NCBI GenBank assembly: GCA_046589965.1
Contig: JBKJVF010000224.1
Location: 1-13,213, forward strand
DNA: 13,213 nucleotides
Direction of reading: 5' to 3'
Origin: JAJNPS01 sp046589965
Lineage (GTDB): Bacteria; Pseudomonadota; Alphaproteobacteria; Rhodobacterales; Rhodobacteraceae
Position numbers and translations under genes: made by a program. Of the stretch, positions 1 to 8,150 are shown in pieces (positions within the stretch are counted from its first letter, which is position 1; each line of letters opens with the position of its first letter). The notes beneath the pieces were generated by a model. It had not been told where the DNA came from and made no database searches. It worked only from the letters and a program-made list of their open reading frames with translations.

Positions 1-3000
1 GCCATGACGATGTCGCGCCCGGTCCGCAAGCCGCCATCGGTGCGCAGGGTCACACGGTCCCGCAGGTTGTTCATCGCCAGAACCTGATGCGCCTCGGTCA
101 GGCCCATCTCCCAGGGCAGGCCCGCATATTTGATCGAGGTGGCCGGAGACGCCCCGGTGCCCCCGTTATGGCCCGAAATCAGGATCACGTCGGCCTTGGC
201 CTTGGCCACGCCTGCCGCAATGGTGCCGACGCCGGACTGGCTGACCAGTTTCACCGTCACCTTGGCGCGGGGGTTGATCTGCTTCAGGTCGTAGATCAGC
301 TGAGCAAGGTCTTCGATGGAATAGATGTCGTGATGGGGTGGCGGGCTGATCAGCGTCACGCCAGGGGTCGAATGGCGCAGGCGCGCGATCAGGGCGGTAA
401 CTTTCATCCCCGGCAACTGGCCGCCCTCGCCGGGCTTCGCACCCTGGGCCACCTTAATTTCGAGTTCTTCGCAGGCGTTCAGATATTCCGCCGTCACGCC
501 GAACCGGCCAGATGCGACTTGCTTGATCTTGGCCGACGGGTTGTCACCGTTGGCCTCGGGGTGGAAATGCGCCGGGTCTTCGCCACCTTCGCCGCTGTCG
601 GATTTCGCGCCGATGCGGTTCATCGCGACATTCAGGGTCTTATGCGCCTCGGGGCCCAAGGCCCCCAGAGACATGCCCGGCGTGACGAACCGTTTGCGGA
701 TCGAAGTGATGGATTCGACCTCTTCGATCGGCACTGGTTTGCCCAACGTCTTGATGTCCAAAAGGTCGCGCAGATGGATCGGCGGGTTGGCCCGCATCGC
801 GGCGGAATACTGCTTCCACAGATCATAGCTTGCCCGGTCGCACGCGCTTTGCAGCATGTGCATGGTCTGCGCTTCCCAGGCGTGCTTTTCGCCGGAACGC
901 CGTGCCTTGTAGAAGCCGCCGATGGGCAGCACGTCGGCTCCGCCGAGCCAGCCCTTGGCATGAACCTCTTCCAGCTTTTGCTCGATGCCGGTCAGACCGA
1001 TGCCCGAGATGCGCGACTGCATGCCGGGGAAGTATTCGGCAACCATGGCGCGCGACAGGCCCACCGCCTCAAAGTTCAAGCCACCGCGATAGCTGCTGAC
1101 GACCGAGATGCCCATCTTGGACATGATTTTCAAAAGCCCCGCGTCGATGGCATCGCGGTAGCGGCGCATCGCATCGGTCAGGGTGCCTTCGATCAGGCCA
1201 CGGTTCAGGCGGTCGGCAATGCTGTCCTGTGCCAGGTAGGCGTTGACCATCGTGGCCCCGCAGCCGATCAGGACCGCGAAATAGTGCGAATCAATACATT
1301 CCGCTGATCGCACGTTGATCGAACAGAACGTCCGCAGCCCCTTGCGCGTCAGCCAGGAATGCACCGCGCTGGTGGCCAGGATCATCGGCATGCCGACCTT
1401 GTCGCTGCCTTGATGTTCATCCGTCAGAACCAGTTGCCCGGCCCCGGAGCGCACGGCATCCTCAGCCTCTGCGCGGATGCGTTCAAGTCCCTTGCGCAGG
1501 TCGTCAAGTTCGGCACTGACCGGAAAGGTGCAGTCGATAAAGGCCACCTGATCGCCGAACCGCTTTACCAGGACGTCAAACTCGGCATTGGCGATAAAGG
1601 GGCTTTCCAGAACCAGAATCTCGGTCTGGCTGGAGTTTTCGTCCAGCACGTTGCGCAGGTTGCCAAAACGCGTCTTCAGCGACATCACCCTGCCTTCGCG
1701 AAGTGAATCGATGGGCGGGTTGGTCACCTGGCTGAAGTTCTGGCGGAAAAAATGCGACAGGGGACGGTACTGGTTCGACAGCACCGCGGGCGGGGTATCG
1801 TCGCCCATCGAGGCGACGGTTTCCTTGCCATCCTCGGCCATCGGGGCCAGGATCTGCTCCAGTTCCTCCATCGTGTAGCCAGCGGCGATCTGCCGGCGGC
1901 GCAGGTCCGCGCCACTGAACTGCGCCGCTTCGGGGACATCGCGCAACAGGGCATTGAGGTCGGTGATCTTGCCCACCCACTCGCCATAGGGCTGTGCCGA
2001 GGCCAGCTTGTCCTTCATCTCGGTGTCGTGGAAAAGCTTGCCCTCTTGCATATCGACGGCAATCATCTGGCCCGGTCCCAGCGCGCCCTTTTCGCGCACG
2101 GTGCTTTCATCCACCGGGACCATCCCGGCCTCGGAGCCCGCGATCAGAAGGCCGTCACCGGTGACGACATAGCGCATCGGGCGCAGGCCGTTGCGGTCAA
2201 GCCCGCCGCAAACCCAGCGCCCGTCGGTCATCGCAAGCGCCGCCGGGCCATCCCAGGGTTCGATCACCGAGTTGCAATAGGAATACATGTCGGCCCAGGC
2301 CTTTGGCATGTTGGTCGTGGCCTTGGACCAAGCCTCGGGCACCAGCATCGTCTTGGCCATGGGCGCATTGCGGCCTGACCGCACCAGCACCTCGAACACC
2401 GCGTCCAGTGCGCCGCTGTCGGACGTGCCCGCCGGGATGATCGGCTTGATGTCTTCGGCCGCCTCGCCAAAGTTGTGCGACGCCATGCGAATCTCGTGGG
2501 ACTTCATCCAGTTGGTGTTGCCCTTCAGCGTGTTGATCTCGCCGTTATGGGCCAGCATGCGGAAGGGCTGGGCCAGCCACCATTGCGGGAAAGTGTTGGT
2601 GGAATAGCGCTGGTGATAGATCGCAAAGGCGGACTCAAAGCGGTCGTCCATCAGGTCGGGATAGAACACCGCGACCTGTTCGGCCAGCATCATGCCCTTG
2701 TAGATGATGGACCGGCAAGAAAGGGAGCAGAGATACATCCCCTGGATATGTGCAGCCAGCGCCGCCTTCTCGATCCGGCGACGGATGATGTAGAGGTCGC
2801 GCTCGAAGGCCTCGGCGTCGATGGGCTTGTCGCAGCGGATCAGGATCTGTTCGATTTCCGGGCGCGTGGCGTTGGCCTTGTCGCCTAGAACCGTGGTGTC
2901 CACCGGCACATGCCGCCAGCCGTAGATATAGTGCCCCATACGCAGCACTTCGGTTTCCACGATGGTCCGGCAGCGTTCCTGCGCGCCGAAATCGGTGCGT

Positions 3001-3335
3001 GGCAAAAAGACCTGACCCACGGCGATCAACTTCTTGGTGTCGGCCTCGTGCCCCGTGCGGCGGACTTGGTCGTAAAAGAACTTAACCGGGATCTGCAGAT
3101 GGATGCCTGCGCCATCGCCGGTCTTGCCATCGGCATCCACCGCGCCGCGGTGCCACACGGCCTTGAGCGCCGCGATGCCGTTTTCGACCACCTTGCGCGA
3201 GGGCTTGCCCGAAATCGCCACGACCAGACCGACGCCGCAAGAGGCATGCTCATCTTCGGCCTTGTACAGGCTGTTGGCGTCCATCCAGGCGCGCTTGGCT
3301 TCTTCGGCTGCGACCCAATTGGCGTCAAAAGTCAT
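1..3335 (-). CDS. gltB: Glutamate synthase (NADPH) large subunit, 3'-truncated by window edge
   Basis: Large (alpha) subunit of GOGAT, which splits glutamine and transfers the ammonia to 2-oxoglutarate to give two glutamates in the cytoplasm. The frame is open without a stop from the ATG at 3335 to base 1: about 1111 of the usual ~1500 residues. Cys33 follows a short prosequence (EDEHAS before CGVG) and is the expected N-terminal nucleophile of the class II (Ntn) glutaminase domain after processing. The glutaminase motif NGEINT starts at residue 264. The central domain follows, then the FMN-binding synthase barrel with ISGHNGGTGASP near residue 1055. The 3Fe-4S cysteines and C-terminal beta-helix domain lie beyond the left edge. 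GAAGGGG sits six bases before the ATG, and the start overlaps the upstream gene by 11 bases, so translation is probably coupled. Identification is from conserved motifs and is firm. Confidence 0.97.
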   Translation of the reverse strand, partial: MTFDANWVAAEEAKRAWMDANSLYKAEDEHASCGVGLVVAISGKPSRKVVENGIAALKAVWHRGAVDADGKTGDGAGIHLQIPVKFFYDQVRRTGHEADTKKLIAVGQVFLPRTDFGAQERCRTIVETEVLRMGHYIYGWRHVPVDTTVLGDKANATRPEIEQILIRCDKPIDAEAFERDLYIIRRRIEKAALAAHIQGMYLCSLSCRSIIYKGMMLAEQVAVFYPDLMDDRFESAFAIYHQRYSTNTFPQWWLAQPFRMLAHNGEINTLKGNTNWMKSHEIRMASHNFGEAAEDIKPIIPAGTSDSGALDAVFEVLVRSGRNAPMAKTMLVPEAWSKATTNMPKAWADMYSYCNSVIEPWDGPAALAMTDGRWVCGGLDRNGLRPMRYVVTGDGLLIAGSEAGMVPVDESTVREKGALGPGQMIAVDMQEGKLFHDTEMKDKLASAQPYGEWVGKITDLNALLRDVPEAAQFSGADLRRRQIAAGYTMEELEQILAPMAEDGKETVASMGDDTPPAVLSNQYRPLSHFFRQNFSQVTNPPIDSLREGRVMSLKTRFGNLRNVLDENSSQTEILVLESPFIANAEFDVLVKRFGDQVAFIDCTFPVSAELDDLRKGLERIRAEAEDAVRSGAGQLVLTDEHQGSDKVGMPMILATSAVHSWLTRKGLRTFCSINVRSAECIDSHYFAVLIGCGATMVNAYLAQDSIADRLNRGLIEGTLTDAMRRYRDAIDAGLLKIMSKMGISVVSSYRGGLNFEAVGLSRAMVAEYFPGMQSRISGIGLTGIEQKLEEVHAKGWLGGADVLPIGGFYKARRSGEKHAWEAQTMHMLQSACDRASYDLWKQYSAAMRANPPIHLRDLLDIKTLGKPVPIEEVESITSIRKRFVTPGMSLGALGPEAHKTLNVAMNRIGAKSDSGEGGEDPAHFHPEANGDNPSAKIKQVASGRFGVTAEYLNACEELEIKVAQGAKPGEGGQLPGMKVTALIARLRHSTPGVTLISPPPHHDIYSIEDLAQLIYDLKQINPRAKVTVKLVSQSGVGTIAAGVAKAKADVILISGHNGGTGASPATSIKYAGLPWEMGLTEAHQVLAMNNLRDRVTLRTDGGLRTGRDIVM

Positions 3336-3693
3336 GTCTTGCCCCTTCGCTGATCTTGTCCATCGCGCGGCCATAAGCTTCGGATGGGGAAATGGTCATG
3401 TATTCGGCCGTGCCTGCACCCAGCTTGTCGCGCCACGCCGCATAGGCCTCGTCAAAGGCTGCTGCGCTTTTGGGAAATCCATCGACCGGTTCCGGCGCGG
3501 ATGCCAGCAGCGCGGCCATCTCAAATGCCATATGCGGCAAGGATCGCAGGCCCGCGCCATCGCCTTTGAGTGTGACGCTGGCGACATCGCCAGCCCCGTC
3601 GATCTGGTCGATGCGGCCGACCCAGATGCGCACGGGATCAAACCCCAGCGCACCGGCGCACAAGTAGTGGCCGCCGACCTCAATCACGGACAT
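3325..3693 (-). CDS. Small conserved-looking protein of unknown function between gltD and gltB
   Basis: A 122-residue protein that I do not recognise. It has no signal peptide, no clear membrane segment and no cysteine-rich motif. The N-terminal half looks beta-rich (starts MSVIEVGGHYLCAG) and the C-terminal half helical (around AAFDEAYAAWRDKLG). It is supported as a real gene by position: AGAAGGG lies about seven bases before its ATG, it starts inside the last 14 bases of the upstream gene, and its stop lies inside the first 11 bases of gltB. Such double overlap is typical of a translationally coupled operon. A role linked to glutamate synthase is possible from context only; nothing in the sequence shows a function. 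Confidence 0.8.
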   Translation of the reverse strand: MSVIEVGGHYLCAGALGFDPVRIWVGRIDQIDGAGDVASVTLKGDGAGLRSLPHMAFEMAALLASAPEPVDGFPKSAAAFDEAYAAWRDKLGAGTAEYMTISPSEAYGRAMDKISEGARHDF

Positions 3694-4402
3694 GGATCAG
3701 CCCTTCTGGTGCGCTTGACTGGGGCAAACCGGCTACCACTTCATCGCATTCAAAGATCGGTTGGGTCGCGGCAAAGCCCGGCTCGCCTGGAAAAATGAAC
3801 TGCAACGGGCTGCCATCGATAGGCAGGAACTGCCCGTCGCCGCCGTTCCACTCGGACGGCCCGGAAAAGAACAACCGCCAGTCGGGGTGGATGTATTCTT
3901 TGCCGCGTGACTGGCGCAAAAGGTTGCCATCGAGATCACTTTCGGAGAATTCGAACTCGGTTTCCTGCAGCGTGACCCCGTCGATGGTGACGCTGCGCCC
4001 GGTCATGCGGTCAAAGCCGTTCACACGGGTGCGCTCTCCGGTATTCTTGGACAGGCCGAATTCGAACGTATCAAGGCCGCTCGACAGAAGATTGCCGAAC
4101 GAGGCTGCATCGGGCGCGCCCTCGTCCAGCGTCTGACGGGTGTTGGGAAAGAACTCCATGCTTTCGACCCATTCCGCCTCGGCATTGACGCGGCTTTGGA
4201 AGAAGATGCCTTCCTGATCAAAATCGGCGCGCCATTGATCCCCCGGGGTATCACCGCTGCATTTGAAGTGGTTCGAGACGCGGCATCCGCGCGACTGCAC
4301 GGTCATGAACAGCTCGCAGCTTTCGGGGGGCGTGAACGTCCCGGCATCGGCGGGGGCCGCCGTCATCGCGATCATCAAGGCATAGGCACCATATCGCAGC
4401 AT
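3680..4402 (-). CDS. Predicted secreted or periplasmic protein of unknown function
   Basis: A 240-residue protein with a likely Sec signal peptide: start MLRYGAYALMIAMTAAPADAG, with a short basic start, a hydrophobic core and an Ala-x-Ala cleavage site around residue 20. The mature part contains four cysteines (CELF, RGCRV, FKCSG, FECDE) that could form disulfides in the periplasm, and is rich in acidic residues and beta-type stretches. I do not recognise a family. GGAG is placed eight bases before the ATG. It lies 83 bases after gltD and overlaps the next small gene by 14 bases, so it is most simply part of the gltD-to-gltB transcript, an odd place for an exported protein. Its function cannot be given. 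Confidence 0.85.
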   Translation of the reverse strand: MLRYGAYALMIAMTAAPADAGTFTPPESCELFMTVQSRGCRVSNHFKCSGDTPGDQWRADFDQEGIFFQSRVNAEAEWVESMEFFPNTRQTLDEGAPDAASFGNLLSSGLDTFEFGLSKNTGERTRVNGFDRMTGRSVTIDGVTLQETEFEFSESDLDGNLLRQSRGKEYIHPDWRLFFSGPSEWNGGDGQFLPIDGSPLQFIFPGEPGFAATQPIFECDEVVAGLPQSSAPEGLIHVRD

Positions 4403-4463
4403 CTTGTCATCTCCAGTTGGGGTTTGGTCTATTGGACCATGCGCACCCGCACCGTTTCATGAA

Positions 4464-4477
4464 GTTCCTTGCGGAAC
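4464..4477 (-). other. Small GNRA-type hairpin between gltD and the secreted-protein gene
   Basis: On the minus strand the transcript can form a five-base-pair stem GTTCC/GGAAC closed by GCAA, a stable GNRA tetraloop. It starts 9 bases after the gltD stop. No T tract follows, so it is not a standard terminator; it could be a processing or stability element within the operon. A second 5-bp repeat (TGGTC/GACCA, 4425-4439) lies between it and the next start. Confidence 0.3.
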
Positions 4478-4485
4478 GCTGTATT

Positions 4486-5922
4486 TCACTCCGCCGCAAC
4501 CGTCATCGGCTGCGCCAGATAATTCAGTATCGCTTCTGCCGCCTCGCGACCGTCGCGGATCGCCCAGACAACCAAAGATGCGCCGCGCACGATGTCGCCC
4601 GCGGCATAGACGCCGGGCAGATTGGTGGCATGGGTCCGGAAGTCCGCCTTTATGGTGCCCCAGCGGGTCACGGCGAGTTCAGGTACGCCCCAGAGCGTCG
4701 GCAACGCCTCGGGCTCAAAGCCCAGCGCCTGGATGACCAGATCGGCAGGTTCGACATAGTCGGCGCCTTCGATCACCTCGGGCGACTGGCGGCCGGTGGC
4801 GTCGGGCAGGCCCAGGCGCATGCGCTGAACCATCACGCCGGTCACATCGGGGTTGCCCGCGAAGCCCTTGGGGGCCGACAGCCAGACAAACTCGACGCCC
4901 TCTTCCTCGGCATTCTGCACTTCGCGCTGTGATCCCGGCATGTTGGCCCGGTCGCGCCGGTAGAGGCATTTGACCGAAGTCGCGCCTTGACGAATGGCTG
5001 TGCGCACGCAGTCCATCGCGGTGTCGCCGCCACCGATGACGACGACGCGCTTGCCTTCGGCGTTCAGGACGCCGTTGTCAAAGGCCTCGACCTCGTCGCC
5101 AAAACTTTTGCGATTGCTTGCTGTCAGGAAGTCGAGCGCCGGGACGATCCCGCCTGCACCGACGCCGGGGGCAGAAATGTCGCGGGATTTGTACACGCCG
5201 GTCGCAATCAGCACAGCATCGTGCTGAACCCGGATCGCGTCAAATGTCAGATCGACGCCCACCGTGCAATTCAGCACGAACTGCACGCCGCCCAGTTCCA
5301 GCTGTTCGATCCGCTGCATGACGACCGGCTTTTCCAGTTTGAAGCCTGGGATGCCGTAGGTCAGCAGACCCCCTGCGCGGTCATAGCGGTCATAGACGGT
5401 GACCTGCATCCCCTTGCGGCGCAGAATGTCAGCGGCTGCCAGACCACCCGGACCGGCACCGATGATCCCAATGCTTTCGGGCCGCTCGGCATGTGGGCGG
5501 ATCGGTTTGACCCAGCCGTTTTCCCATGCCTTGTCGGTCAGGTATTTCTCCACCGAACCGATGGTGACAGTGCCATGGCCGGACTTTTCTATGACGCAAT
5601 TGCCTTCGCACAGACGATCCTGCGGGCAGATGCGGCCACAGATTTCGGGGAAGGTGTTTGTTTGCTGGCTAAGCTCATAAGCCTCTTGCAGGCGACCTTC
5701 GGCGGTCAGGCGCAGCCAGTCGGGGATATTGTTGTGCAACGGGCAATGCGTCTGACAATACGGCACGCCACATTGACTGCAGCGACCTGCCTGTTCAGCA
5801 GCCTTGTCGGCAGCATAGTCGCGGTAAATCTCGTCGAAATCCTCGGCACGCGCCTCGGCTGGGCGCTTTTCCGGGGTTTCCCTCCCCACGGTCACGAATT
5901 TCAGCATCTTTTGCGTGGCCAA
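4486..5922 (-). CDS. gltD: Glutamate synthase (NADPH) small subunit
   Basis: Small (beta) subunit of GOGAT: a flavoprotein that takes electrons from NADPH through FAD and passes them by 4Fe-4S clusters to GltB. Length 478, normal for the family. Two N-terminal cysteine groups for 4Fe-4S clusters are visible (Cys48, 51, 56, 60 and Cys95, 99, 105, 109). A Rossmann FAD motif GIIGAGPGGLAAA lies at about 152-164, a second dinucleotide motif for NADPH (VVVIGGGDTAMDC) at about 293-305, and the C-terminal FAD motif GVYAAGD before the helix that ends the fold. The start is taken as TTG at 5922 because GGGAGG is seven bases upstream; the next candidate, ATG at 5907, has no such site. It is the first gene of the cluster, ahead of gltB, the reverse of the gltB-gltD order in enterics. 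Confidence 0.97.
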   Translation of the reverse strand: MATQKMLKFVTVGRETPEKRPAEARAEDFDEIYRDYAADKAAEQAGRCSQCGVPYCQTHCPLHNNIPDWLRLTAEGRLQEAYELSQQTNTFPEICGRICPQDRLCEGNCVIEKSGHGTVTIGSVEKYLTDKAWENGWVKPIRPHAERPESIGIIGAGPGGLAAADILRRKGMQVTVYDRYDRAGGLLTYGIPGFKLEKPVVMQRIEQLELGGVQFVLNCTVGVDLTFDAIRVQHDAVLIATGVYKSRDISAPGVGAGGIVPALDFLTASNRKSFGDEVEAFDNGVLNAEGKRVVVIGGGDTAMDCVRTAIRQGATSVKCLYRRDRANMPGSQREVQNAEEEGVEFVWLSAPKGFAGNPDVTGVMVQRMRLGLPDATGRQSPEVIEGADYVEPADLVIQALGFEPEALPTLWGVPELAVTRWGTIKADFRTHATNLPGVYAAGDIVRGASLVVWAIRDGREAAEAILNYLAQPMTVAAE

Positions 5923-5929
5923 GGCAAAG

Positions 5930-5935
5930 CCTCCC
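5930..5935 (-). promoter_or_regulatory. Ribosome binding site that fixes the gltD TTG start
   Basis: GGGAGG on the minus strand, seven bases before TTG at 5922. No comparable site precedes the in-frame ATG at 5907, so the TTG start is preferred. The site lies in the loop of a possible stem (CCAAGGC at 5955-5961 with GCCTTGG at 5919-5925) that includes the start codon. Confidence 0.7.
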
Positions 5936-6054
5936 GCTCAGGTGTTTCCGGACCGCCTTGGTAGCGCTGTTCAGAGGGGAATAAAAGTCAACTATACTGA
6001 CCTAAATTGGCGAAAGTTGCCGATTACGACAGCCAGTCTGTCCTTTTGCGTCAA

Positions 6055-6081
6055 ATATAGGGCAGCACACTTTCCCTATAT
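6055..6081 (-). repeat. Perfect 8-bp inverted repeat just after uppP, terminator-like
   Basis: ATATAGGG (6055-6062) and CCCTATAT (6074-6081) are separated by 11 bases and begin two bases after the uppP stop codon. In RNA this gives an eight-pair stem, but it is followed only by a short TTT and not a real T run. A weak intrinsic terminator is possible, as is an operator-type palindrome in the gltD upstream region. Confidence 0.4.
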
Positions 6082-6083
6082 GA

Positions 6084-6878
6084 TCAGAAACCTGCCCAAA
6101 GCAGTGCCAGAGCCGCGGTGCCAGCAATGATTCGCCACCATCCGAAAAGCGCAAAGCCATGCCGGCTGACATAGTTCAGCACCCACCGTACCACGACGAC
6201 CGCCGTTACGAAGGCGATGCCAAAGCCGATCGCAATCTCTGTCATGGCATCAAAGTCCAGCACCGCGCGATTGGCATAAAGATCATAGGCAAACGCCCCC
6301 GCCATCGTCGGCATGGACAGAAAGAACGAAAACTCGGCCGCTGCTCGCTTGTCGACACCCAGCATCAGCGCGCCGACAATGGTCGCCCCGGACCGGCTTA
6401 CACCCGGGATCAGCGCAAGGCACTGCGCGAGGCCGATGATCAGCGCCTTGTGAAAAGGCAATGCCAGCGCATCGTCATGTATTGCAGGCGGGGCCATGCG
6501 ATCCACGAACAGCAAGACCACGCCCCCCACAATCAGCATCGTGGCGATCAGCACGGGTGTCTCGAAAAGGACTGTCTTAATGAAATCATGCGCCAAGGCG
6601 CCCAGAATCGCGGCCGGAAAGAAGGCGATCAGCACCGAGACAAGTGCGCGCCGGGAGGCGTCCGTATTCAGCGTGGACAAGATCTGCCAAAGCTTTGCTG
6701 CATAAAGCGACAGGATCGCGATGACGGCGCCCAGTTGAATGACGACCTCAAACGTCTTGCCCTTGGATTCAAACCCCAGGAAATGACCGATCAGCAGGAT
6801 ATGCCCGGTCGACGACACGGGAATGAACTCTGTCAGGCCTTCGATAAAGCCGAGGAACGCCGCGGTCAGAACGTTCAC
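6084..6878 (-). CDS. uppP: Undecaprenyl-diphosphate phosphatase
   Basis: Integral membrane enzyme (UppP/BacA family) that hydrolyses undecaprenyl diphosphate to the monophosphate, recycling the lipid carrier for peptidoglycan and other envelope glycans; extra copies give bacitracin resistance. Length 264, as expected. The first family signature is present at about 10-26 (GFIEGLTEFIPVSSTGH, with Glu13, Glu17, Ser22, Ser23, His26). The second is at about 158-165 (PGVSRSGAT, with Arg162). Several hydrophobic segments follow the family pattern. The start is GTG at 6878, behind AAGG eight bases upstream. It begins three bases after the stop of the NAD(P)-binding protein gene, so the two are co-transcribed. 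The assignment is secure. Confidence 0.97.
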   Translation of the reverse strand: MNVLTAAFLGFIEGLTEFIPVSSTGHILLIGHFLGFESKGKTFEVVIQLGAVIAILSLYAAKLWQILSTLNTDASRRALVSVLIAFFPAAILGALAHDFIKTVLFETPVLIATMLIVGGVVLLFVDRMAPPAIHDDALALPFHKALIIGLAQCLALIPGVSRSGATIVGALMLGVDKRAAAEFSFFLSMPTMAGAFAYDLYANRAVLDFDAMTEIAIGFGIAFVTAVVVVRWVLNYVSRHGFALFGWWRIIAGTAALALLWAGF

Positions 6879-6881
6879 GCG

Positions 6882-7868
6882 TCAGACCTTGCGAAGGTTC
6901 TTGGCGGAATCCTTGATCGCGGCATATTGGCCCGATGGCCGATAGCGCCACAGATATTCTGGCAGGACGCTGTCCATCGTCGTGGGCGTCAGGCCCAGAT
7001 CGGCAAAACCGCGTGCTCCCGGGGCCACGACATTGTCATGTGCCAGGTTCCTGACCTGATCGCGCGTCAGCAAGCCATTGTTGAATAGGCCCAAGGTCAC
7101 CGCCTGCAGCATGTCAAAGCCGAACCCCATGATCCGTGCCAGAAAGAACGGCACGTTCAGGATCATGCGTCGGCGCTGGATGATGTGCAGCATCTTTTCC
7201 ATCAGCGCACGGAACGTCGCGACCTCTGGCCCGCCAAGTTCGTAGATACCGGGTGTTGCTTGTCCGGTCACGCCAAGGACCGCCGCGGCAGCGACATCAT
7301 CTACATAGACGGGCTGAAAAAGCGTGTTGGCGCCAACGACCGGCAGGACCGGCCCCAGGCGCGACATTGCCGCAAAGCGGTTGAAGAACCCGTCTTCGGG
7401 TCCGAAGATGATCGACGGGCGCAGGATGATCGCCTCGGGATAGGCAGCCAGAACGGCCGCCTCACCCTCAGCTTTGGTGCGGGCATACGCACTGTCCGAT
7501 GCGGCATCCGCCCCGATGGCGGAGATCTGGACAAGCCGCGGCACGCCGGTCTCGGCGGCAATGCGGGCGATCCTGGCGGCACCTTCAGATTGGACTGCGT
7601 CAAAGGTGTTCTTGCCAGAACGATTGAGGATGCCGACGCAATTGACCACCGCATCTGCCCCCTGCATCACGGCACGGACCGAAGCATCATTGCGGATGTT
7701 GCAAAGCACGGGTTCGACCTGGCCGACAGCGCCATAGGGTTTGACAAAAAGTGCCTCATTCGGGCGACGGACGGCCACGCGGACCCGCCAGCCCTGTTGG
7801 GCCATGCGGCGGGCAATATAGCGGCCGACAAAGCCGGAGCCACCATAGATCGTGACCAGTTTGTCCAT
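6882..7868 (-). CDS. NDUFA9-like NAD(P)-binding protein (atypical short-chain dehydrogenase)
   Basis: 328-residue extended/atypical SDR of the type annotated as complex I NDUFA9 subunit family or NAD-dependent epimerase. The dinucleotide motif GGSGFVG is at 9-15, NCVGIL at about 76-81 matches the usual NAxxG-like strand, and a Tyr128-x3-Lys132 pair (YARTK) stands at the catalytic position. LRPSIIFGPEDGFFNRF is typical of the NDUFA9-like group. In mitochondria and alphaproteobacteria such proteins bind NADPH and are structural or assembly partners of respiratory complex I rather than enzymes; that role here is inference. GAAGGAGG six bases before the ATG is a strong ribosome binding site. It is first in a two-gene unit with uppP, with no evident metabolic link. 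Confidence 0.88.
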   Translation of the reverse strand: MDKLVTIYGGSGFVGRYIARRMAQQGWRVRVAVRRPNEALFVKPYGAVGQVEPVLCNIRNDASVRAVMQGADAVVNCVGILNRSGKNTFDAVQSEGAARIARIAAETGVPRLVQISAIGADAASDSAYARTKAEGEAAVLAAYPEAIILRPSIIFGPEDGFFNRFAAMSRLGPVLPVVGANTLFQPVYVDDVAAAAVLGVTGQATPGIYELGGPEVATFRALMEKMLHIIQRRRMILNVPFFLARIMGFGFDMLQAVTLGLFNNGLLTRDQVRNLAHDNVVAPGARGFADLGLTPTTMDSVLPEYLWRYRPSGQYAAIKDSAKNLRKV

Positions 7869-7973
7869 CGGCGGCCTCCTTCACGATAGCACTTTGAAGC
7901 TTGCGCTTGCATAACCCTCGACCCCGGCTGCATCAAGGCCAATACCGCCGAGCCGAAATCGGTCACGGTCCAG

Positions 7974-8001
7974 TTGACTCCGTCCAGACCCGCCGTTACA
8001 T
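7974..8001 (+). promoter_or_regulatory. Candidate promoter of tRNA-Leu
   Basis: TTGACT at 7974-7979 (five of six to the sigma-70 -35 consensus), then 16 bases, then TTACAT at 7996-8001 as a weak -10. Transcription would start near 8008, a few bases ahead of the tRNA 5' end at 8013. Position and the good -35 support it; the -10 is poor. Confidence 0.45.
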
Positions 8002-8012
8002 CCCACGTCGTC

Positions 8013-8097
8013 GCCCAGATGGCGGAATTGGTAGACGCACTGGTTTCAGGTACCAGCGCTGCAAGGCGTGGAGGTTCGAGTCCTCTTCTGGGCACCA
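8013..8097 (+). tRNA. tRNA-Leu (anticodon CAG)
   Basis: Full class II tRNA of 85 bases with an encoded CCA end. The acceptor stem GCCCAGA (8013-8019) pairs with TCTGGGC (8087-8093), followed by discriminator A and CCA. The D arm holds GGCGGAATTGGTAGACGC. The anticodon stem CTGGT (8040-8044) pairs with ACCAG (8052-8056) around the loop TTCAGGT, putting anticodon CAG at 8047-8049, which reads CUG. The variable arm is long, as for tRNA-Leu, and the T loop is TTCGAGT (8075-8081). It is the only clear plus-strand gene and marks the border between core-type genes and the accessory block. Confidence 0.97.
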
Positions 8098-8110
8098 TAA
8101 CTACCAAAAA

Positions 8111-8150
8111 AACCCTGCAATCTTAAGTGGTTGCAGGGTTTTTATTTTTT
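8111..8150 (+). terminator. Intrinsic terminator of tRNA-Leu
   Basis: Perfect 10-base stem AACCCTGCAA (8111-8120) with TTGCAGGGTT (8131-8140), 10-base loop, then TTTATTTTTT. It begins 13 bases after the tRNA CCA end. The A run before the stem would also give a T run on the minus strand, so it may work in both directions. Confidence 0.92.

Larger units (their letters stand above)
5923..6083. other. Intergenic region between gltD and uppP
   Basis: 161 bases that must contain the gltD promoter if gltD is not read through from uppP. It is AT-richer than its surroundings. On the minus strand it has -10-like TATAGT and -35-like TTGAC elements near 5987-5996, but I could not place a convincing pair. 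It also holds the inverted repeat behind uppP. Confidence 0.4.

Noticed and set aside
87..1307. 406-residue open frame on the plus strand
   Set aside because: Antisense to gltB, whose frame carries clear enzyme motifs over the same bases. Long antisense frames are usual in GC-rich genes.
4987..5964. 325-residue open frame on the plus strand
   Set aside because: Antisense to gltD through its flavin and Fe-S motifs; its composition is not protein-like.
6159..7088. 309-residue open frame on the plus strand
   Set aside because: Antisense to uppP and the start of the NDUFA9-like region; it reads as very charged, low-order sequence.
7667..8107. 146-residue minus-strand frame containing RRGLEPPRLAALVPETS
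   Set aside because: That peptide is the well-known false translation of the antisense of tRNA-Leu; the rest overlaps the NDUFA9-like gene in another frame.
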